7,135 nucleotides of DNA from JAXDLK01 sp034666665 (GTDB lineage Bacteria > Desulfobacterota > Binatia > JACPRU01): assembly GCA_034666665.1 (NCBI GenBank), contig JAXDLK010000216.1, positions 1 to 7,135 on the forward strand. The letters run 5' to 3'. Below are positions 5,616-7,135 of this stretch, piece after piece. The first letter of the stretch is position 1; every line of letters starts with the position of its first letter. The notes beneath the pieces are model-generated. The model did not search any database and had not been told where the DNA came from. It saw only the letters and a list, made by a program, of their open reading frames with translations. Made by a program: the position numbers and the translations under genes.

Positions 5616-7135
5616 TTACTTCAAGCGGCCGGCTCGGGGACGGAAGTTCTTCCTGTCGGGGATCGGCGGGTCCAGGTAGTCCTTCTCGACGACGGCCTCC
5701 GGCCAGTCGACGATCGTCGCCTCCGTGGTCAGGAGCAAGCCCGCGATCGAGGCGGCGGTCTGTAGGGTGATGCGCACGACCTTCGTGGGATCGACGACTC
5801 CGGCCTTGATCAGATCCTCGAAGACGTCGGTCGCGGCGTTGTAGCCGAAGCCATTCTTCCCGGCACGTATCCGGTCGAGAACGACGGACGGATCGGCGCC
5901 CGAATTGAGCGCGATGCAGCGCGCCGGCTCTTGCAGCGCACGCCGAAGGATTCCGACCGCGGGACGCTCTTCCTCGGAAAGCTCCTTCCCTTCGATCGCG
6001 TCGAGCAAACGCAGGAGCGCCACGCCGCCTCCGGGAACGATCCCCTCTTCGATCGCCGCTCGCGTCGCGCAGATGGCATCGTCGTACCGGGCCTTCTTCT
6101 CGGTCAGGTCGATCTCCGTCACTCCCCCGACCTTGACGACCGCGACCCCGCAGAGAAGCGTTGCCAGTCGATCCTCGAGTTTCCCCTTCTCGAGATCGTT
6201 CGTCGCCTTGCGAACGAGCGTGCGGACGTGACTCAGGCGCGCGTCGATGTCCTTCTTGTCTCCGCCACCGTCGATGATCATCGTGCGCGCGCGTTCGACG
6301 ATCACCTGCCGCGCGCGCCCCAGATCTTCGACCTCCAAGCTCTTCGCGCTGACTCCGGTCTCTTTCGAAACCACGCGTGCTCCCACGATGGTGGCGATGT
6401 CCCGGAGCATCTCCTTTCGCGGGTGGCCGAACTCCGGACCCTTGACCGCGACGCAGGGCATTCCCCCGCGCACCTTGTTGGTCACCAGCGTTTGTAGAGC
6501 GATGCCCTCGACCTCGTCGGCGAGGACCAGGATCGGCTTCCTGGCCTTTTTCACGATCGAGAGGATCGGCAGGATGTCGTCGAGCGACGAAACCTTGTCC
6601 TCCGAAACGAAGACCACACAGTCATCGAGAGTGGCTTCCATCTGTGCCGGGTTCGTCACGAACTGCTCGGAGAGCCAGCCCCGATCGAACTCCAGGCCGG
6701 CGGTGAAACGGAGCTCCGACTGGAGACCACGTCCGTCTTCGACAGAGATCAACCCTTCCAGGCCGACCTTCTCCAAGGCACGGGCGACGATGTCGCCGAT
6801 CTCCGGATCGGCATTCGACGCGATACTCGCAACCGCAGCGATGTCCTTGGTGCCGCGTATCGGCCGGGAGATGCGCTCGAGCTCTGCGAGCGCCATCGTG
6901 ACGGTCCTTTCGATGCCCCGCTTGAGGCTCATGGGATCGTGCCCCGCGGCAACGAGCTTCATGCCCTCGGCGAAGATCGCTCGCGCGAGAACCGTGGTGG
7001 TAGTCGTCCCGTCTCCCGCGGCATCGGAGACGTGACCGGCGGCTTGCTTCACCAGCTGGACGCCCATGTTCTCGAACCGGTCGCTGAGATCGATCTCCTT
7101 GGCGACCGTCACACCGTCCTTCGTACTGACAGGCG
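5616..7135 (-). CDS. groEL: GroEL-type 60-kDa chaperonin, divergent, 5' end cut by window edge
   Basis: Group I chaperonin that folds proteins in an ATP-driven double ring with a GroES-type lid. The frame runs off position 7135, so about 45 N-terminal residues are missing; the first visible ones are PVSTKDGVTVAKEIDL. The 506 visible residues align without gaps to E. coli GroEL (from memory) through at least residue 398. ATPase features are kept: Asp52 in TKDG, Asp87 in AGDGTTTTTVLA, Asp398 in ARYDDA, and GIVPGGGVALLR. The apical domain differs at substrate/GroES-contact positions: Tyr199 is Trp, Tyr203 is Gln, Val264 is Thr, and KAPGFGDRR reads KGPEFGHPR. The C-terminus ends RKNFRPRAGRLK with a proper TAA instead of Gly-Gly-Met repeats. 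No groES is seen, though it could lie outside. It may be a specialised second chaperonin. Confidence 0.95.
   Translation of the reverse strand, partial: PVSTKDGVTVAKEIDLSDRFENMGVQLVKQAAGHVSDAAGDGTTTTTVLARAIFAEGMKLVAAGHDPMSLKRGIERTVTMALAELERISRPIRGTKDIAAVASIASNADPEIGDIVARALEKVGLEGLISVEDGRGLQSELRFTAGLEFDRGWLSEQFVTNPAQMEATLDDCVVFVSEDKVSSLDDILPILSIVKKARKPILVLADEVEGIALQTLVTNKVRGGMPCVAVKGPEFGHPRKEMLRDIATIVGARVVSKETGVSAKSLEVEDLGRARQVIVERARTMIIDGGGDKKDIDARLSHVRTLVRKATNDLEKGKLEDRLATLLCGVAVVKVGGVTEIDLTEKKARYDDAICATRAAIEEGIVPGGGVALLRLLDAIEGKELSEEERPAVGILRRALQEPARCIALNSGADPSVVLDRIRAGKNGFGYNAATDVFEDLIKAGVVDPTKVVRITLQTAASIAGLLLTTEATIVDWPEAVVEKDYLDPPIPDRKNFRPRAGRLK

Noticed and set aside
5931..7035. Long plus-strand open frames opposite the chaperonin gene
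   Set aside because: They are antisense shadows of a protein whose identity is certain.
1..7135. CRISPR array, tRNA, rRNA or transposase
   Set aside because: No regularly spaced repeats, no tRNA-like cloverleaf or rRNA stretch and no transposase motifs were seen by reading both strands.

Overview
The window is GC-rich bacterial DNA in which every gene I can support lies on the minus strand, so transcription runs from high to low coordinates. A chaperonin, an HTTM membrane protein with VKGC-like character and a putative PHM-like copper protein next to small toxin-antitoxin-like genes suggest a high-GC Gram-negative lineage such as Myxococcota, Acidobacteriota or a related uncultured group. 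That placement is inference; nothing in the window fixes the phylum.

Right half (about 2560-7135), in transcription order. First is a groEL-type 60-kDa chaperonin whose first ~45 residues lie beyond the window edge. It aligns without gaps to E. coli GroEL through the ATPase core, but has unusual apical-domain substitutions and no Gly-Gly-Met tail. After a 124-nt gap comes a 497-residue polytopic HTTM-domain protein. Closely downstream is a secreted-looking protein with the layout of the C-terminal copper domain of PHM-type ascorbate-dependent monooxygenases (HxH motif, later Met). Its frame is broken once, near 3209. A REP-like double hairpin (2515-2549) ends this block.

Left half (1-2343) is a run of very small genes of the kind found in toxin-antitoxin-rich islands: a DUF4258-DUF2283 pair, a lone DUF2442 gene, a DUF4160-DUF2442 pair, and a Phd/YefM antitoxin with a FitB/VapC PIN-domain toxin cut by the window edge. 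The Phd-VapC pair has a good sigma70-type promoter with an inverted-repeat operator candidate. DUF4258 and DUF4160 are both disrupted by single-base indels in G/C runs.

Four single-base frame breaks fall in three genes, all inside short G/C homopolymers, while the 1.5-kb HTTM and 1.5-kb chaperonin genes are intact. Either the assembly has residual homopolymer errors or the accessory genes are decaying. Restoring one base at each break gives convincing full-length family members, so I annotate them as reconstructed genes and flag the breaks.
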